NCBI RefSeq assembly: GCF_963082655.1
Contig: NC_081554.1
Location: 96,912,245 to 96,976,244, forward strand
Origin: Stomoxys calcitrans
Lineage: Eukaryota; Arthropoda; Insecta; Diptera; Muscidae
Reading direction: 5' to 3'
Length of the DNA: 64,000 bases
The notes below the pieces were generated by a model. The model did not search any database. It was not told where the DNA came from and was given only the letters and a program-made list of their open reading frames with translations. Shown piece by piece: positions 62,191 through 64,000 of this stretch (its first letter is position 1; each line of letters starts with the position of its first letter). A program made the translations under genes and the position numbers.

Positions 62191-63992
62191 ATCTGAATAT
62201 TATTCCACTGCGTGTCACAAAGCTGACGTGACCACACTGGCGCTGCATAACTTACCACAGACCGGCCAATTGCTTTGTACGTGGTCAACAAGGTTTCTTT
62301 GTCTGCACCCCAAGTGCTGCCAGCGAGTGACTTGAGGACCTTGTTTCTACTTTTGACTTTATTGCAGATTGCTGTGGCATGTGGGGAGAAAGTGTAGGAG
62401 CTGTCAAATGTGACGCCAAGTATTTTGGGACACTTGATGGTCGGAATCAATTCTCCATCGACCATCACAGTCAGCTCAGAATTCACCTCACGCGTATTTG
62501 TAGTGAACAGTGTGGCTGAAGATTTGGTGGCGGATATCTTCAGATTTCTTGCAGCGAAATATGAGGCAAGCTCGTTGAGGTAGACGTTCAACCTATCGCA
62601 GATGTCATCAATGGGTGGGGGGCCTGATGCCAAGATCGTACAGTCGTCCGCAAATGATACGATCTCTATGCCGTCTGGAGGGGGTGGGATGGAGGATAGG
62701 TAGAGGTTAAACAGAGCCGGAGATATCACCCCGCCTTGGGGAACTCCCTGTTTCGCTCTACGGTGTTTTGACTTCTTATCCCTAAATTCCACAAATGACT
62801 GGCGGCCACACAGATTATTCGCGACCCAACGTTTAAGGCCTGGCTGGAGGGACGTGTTGGCGATGTCCTCAAATAATTTGGCATGGCTGACCGTGTCGAA
62901 TGCCTTCGATAGGTCCAATGCCACGAGGACCGTCCTATCACATGGCCTGGGTTGATTGAAGCCACGGCAAATGTGTGTGGTGATGGCATGCAAAGCTGTT
63001 GTTGTGCTGTGCAGTCTCCGAAATCCGTGTTGATGCTCGGCGAATGGAAATTCTCCTACGAGGCTCGGGAGGAGTAATGCCTCAAGCGTCTTAGCCACTG
63101 GTGAGAGAAGGGAGATCGGTCTGTACGACTCCCCCAAACTCGGGTCTTTACCAGGCTTCAGTAGCGGGATCACTCTGCCCATTTTCCAGACATCGGGAAC
63201 TATAAGAGTGTTCAATGACAGGTTAAGGACAGTGGTAAGGTACTCAACTCCAGGTAAATCCAGATTCTTCAGCATCAATGTAGAGATTCCGTCGGGGCCC
63301 AACGCCTTGGAAGATTTGGCGCCACGGATGACATTCGTAACTTCGCCCACGGTAAATTGTGATGGCTGTTCATCGGCTCGGAGACCACGAATACGGCGAA
63401 TGGCTCTCCTCCTTGCCCTGTCTCTCTCGGGATGCACGATAAATTGACGGTTGAACAACCTGGCGCATCTCTTCGGATCAGTCACGGTTAACTCGCCAAA
63501 AGTGACTGAGGTCCTGTCGTCCCGTCTACCGGGGTTCGAGAGAGACTTAACAGTGGCCCACAATTTGCCTGCACCGGTGCCTAAGTTACATTGCTCCAAG
63601 TGTTCCAGCCACAAATTCCGCTTATGTTCGTTGATTACCCTGTTTATTTCCAGATTCAGCTCGCTGATTCTGGGGTTAGCGGGGTCCATAGCACGAATCC
63701 CATCACGCTCGTCTGCGAGTACCACTGCTTGCGCCGGGAAATTGGGTCGCACTTGCGGTATTCGACCGGCTGGTATAAAGCGAGCGGCTGCTGCGTTGAT
63801 GATGTCTCGGAATTTCCTCTCGGCCACAAGCACATCAGAGGGGGGTGGCAGTTCATTGAAGCGGCGATTGGTATACTCTCTGAAGCCAGTCCAATTGGCC
63901 TTCTTGTAGTTGATGAACGTTCGGCGCTCAGAGGTTATGAAGTCGGGTGGTCGGTCGATGGTGAGGATTATGGGGAGGTGGTCTGACCCCAA
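59619..63992 (-). CDS. Fused LINE ORF2 dimer (RT, then endonuclease-RT)
   Basis: The uninterrupted 1457-codon frame is two LINE proteins joined. Residues 1 to ~600 start at the endonuclease end (GSDHLPIILTI) and run through the reverse transcriptase (GPDGISTLM, LVALDLSKAFDTVSH, VPQGGVISPALFNLY, SFADDCTI near residue 445) to VWSRQLCDTQWNNIQ. From ~601 a second copy begins at VIPHSVQYRPIS, inside the endonuclease. It shows GDFNAHHSSWHSP, DISIASPDLLSD, GSDHLPIIL, a full reverse transcriptase with YTDD near residue 1191, and the thumb region. It ends by frameshift before the Cys-rich tail. The true start of the first copy lies outside the window, and its ATG here is internal. Not expected to work as one protein. 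Confidence 0.85.
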   Translation of the reverse strand: MGSDHLPIILTIDRPPDFITSERRTFINYKKANWTGFREYTNRRFNELPPPSDVLVAERKFRDIINAAAARFIPAGRIPQVRPNFPAQAVVLADERDGIRAMDPANPRISELNLEINRVINEHKRNLWLEHLEQCNLGTGAGKLWATVKSLSNPGRRDDRTSVTFGELTVTDPKRCARLFNRQFIVHPERDRARRRAIRRIRGLRADEQPSQFTVGEVTNVIRGAKSSKALGPDGISTLMLKNLDLPGVEYLTTVLNLSLNTLIVPDVWKMGRVIPLLKPGKDPSLGESYRPISLLSPVAKTLEALLLPSLVGEFPFAEHQHGFRRLHSTTTALHAITTHICRGFNQPRPCDRTVLVALDLSKAFDTVSHAKLFEDIANTSLQPGLKRWVANNLCGRQSFVEFRDKKSKHRRAKQGVPQGGVISPALFNLYLSSIPPPPDGIEIVSFADDCTILASGPPPIDDICDRLNVYLNELASYFAARNLKISATKSSATLFTTNTREVNSELTVMVDGELIPTIKCPKILGVTFDSSYTFSPHATAICNKVKSRNKVLKSLAGSTWGADKETLLTTYKAIGRSVVSYAAPVWSRQLCDTQWNNIQIVIPHSVQYRPISPALDASDPYMECMGVAVRSGTAEIEIYNVYIPPVGSCVPINGQAYSPDISGLLSGHSRLVLGDFNAHHSSWHSPLGNDLRGIALAEQIDSSTFCTVNEDAPTRITRRCSSSPDISIASPDLLSDVSWQAVISLGSDHLPIILTIDRPPDFITSERRTFINYKKADWTGFREYTNRRFNELPPPSDGLVAERKFRDIINAAAARFIPAGRIPQVRPNFPAQAVVLADERDGIRAMDPANPRISELNLEINRVVNEHKRNLWLEHLEQCNLGTGAGKLWATVKSLSNPGRRDDRTTVTFGELTVTDPKRCARLFNRQFIVHPDRDRARRRAIRRIRGLRADEQPSQFTVSEVTNVIRGAKPSKALGPDGISTLMLKNLDLPRVEYLTTVLNLSLNTLIVPDVWKMGRVIPLLKPGKDPSLGESYRPISLLSLVAKTLEALLLPSLVGEFPFAEHQHGFRRQHSTTTALHAIATHICRGFNQPRPCDRTVLVALDLSKAFDTVSHAKLFEDIANTSLQPGLKRWVANYLYGRQSFVEFRDKKSKHRRVKQGVPQGGVISPALFNLYLSSIPPPPDGIEIVSYTDDCTIMASGPPPIDDICDRLNVYLNELASYFAARNLKISATKSSATLFTTNTREVNSELTVMVDGELIPTIKCPKILGVTFDSSYTFSPHATAICNKVKSRNKVLKSLAGSNWGADKETLLTTYKAIGRSVVSYAAPVWSRQLCDTQWNNIQICQNAALRTATGCLLSSHVDHLHQETKILPVRRHNYMLSKQYLLGCYRRNHPNHHLVDRYPPPRTLKVDLHDLEREVQRYKREPLDQAAYQAGLNNIHADTVADALIGNGGM

Positions 63993-64000
63993 AGAGATGA
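62191..64000 (-). mobile_element. Jockey-superfamily LINE, 5' copy of the pair (runs off the window)
   Basis: Same LINE as 59284-62190 and colinear with its 59950-61800 part. It ends abruptly at NNIQ, before the tail, at the junction near 62190. It has no 3' terminus of its own. Its 5' end is outside the window. Confidence 0.85.

Noticed and set aside
1..64000. CRISPR arrays, operons or bacterial defence systems
   Set aside because: Repeats are transposon-derived or tandem with no regular spacers, and the genes are spliced eukaryotic genes. Nothing indicates prokaryotic DNA.

Overview
The window is insect nuclear DNA, most likely from a calyptrate (muscid-type) fly. This is inferred from spliced genes with fly-like proteins and short GT-AG introns, AT-rich intergenic DNA, and many interspersed repeats of the muscid type, including a family ending in GGCCGAACTTAGCACGC. 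No prokaryotic operon, CRISPR array or rRNA is present. Most of the 64 kb is transposable-element DNA around three host loci.

Host genes. (1) A wax-synthase/diacylglycerol-acyltransferase-like (WSD family) gene with at least three exons lies at 12718-14936. (2) RPA3, the small subunit of replication protein A, is on the minus strand at 19448-19783. (3) Cep97, a leucine-rich-repeat and IQ-motif centriole protein, starts at 38325. It is read here through eleven exons to 58165 and continues past what is visible. Its third intron is 14.2 kb and is filled with retroelements.

The segment carrying most of the WSD gene plus RPA3 is tandemly duplicated: copy A is 13078-20026 and copy B is 20024-25178. 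The copies are almost identical. The 3-bp TTT junction removes the first WSD exon from copy B and joins the rest, in frame, to an ATG in the divergent upstream region of RPA3 copy A. This gives a predicted chimeric gene at 19979-21882. A 5'-truncated Penelope-like element (15088-16881) is present only in copy A, so copy B keeps the empty site.

Region by region: 1-12.4 kb is degraded repeats (muscid repeats, tRNA-derived SINEs, LINE and gypsy relics), two MITEs with perfect 9-bp target duplications, a mariner with a broken transposase and its matching MITE. 12.7-25.2 kb is the host tandem duplication. 25.2-27.1 kb holds a near-perfect hairpin and a 167-bp triplicate. 27.1-37.6 kb is a young LTR retrotransposon with 2.1-kb LTRs, a gag ORF, an in-phase -1 slippery site and a pol gene that has lost reverse transcriptase. 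38.3-58.2 kb is Cep97, whose introns hold two opposed LINE copies, a foldback element, a nearly intact Copia element (47110-51497), a SINE, a LINE tail with RNase H, and a Tc1/mariner relic. 58.4-64 kb is LINE DNA, ending in two head-to-tail LINE copies fused into one 1457-codon reading frame that runs to the window edge.
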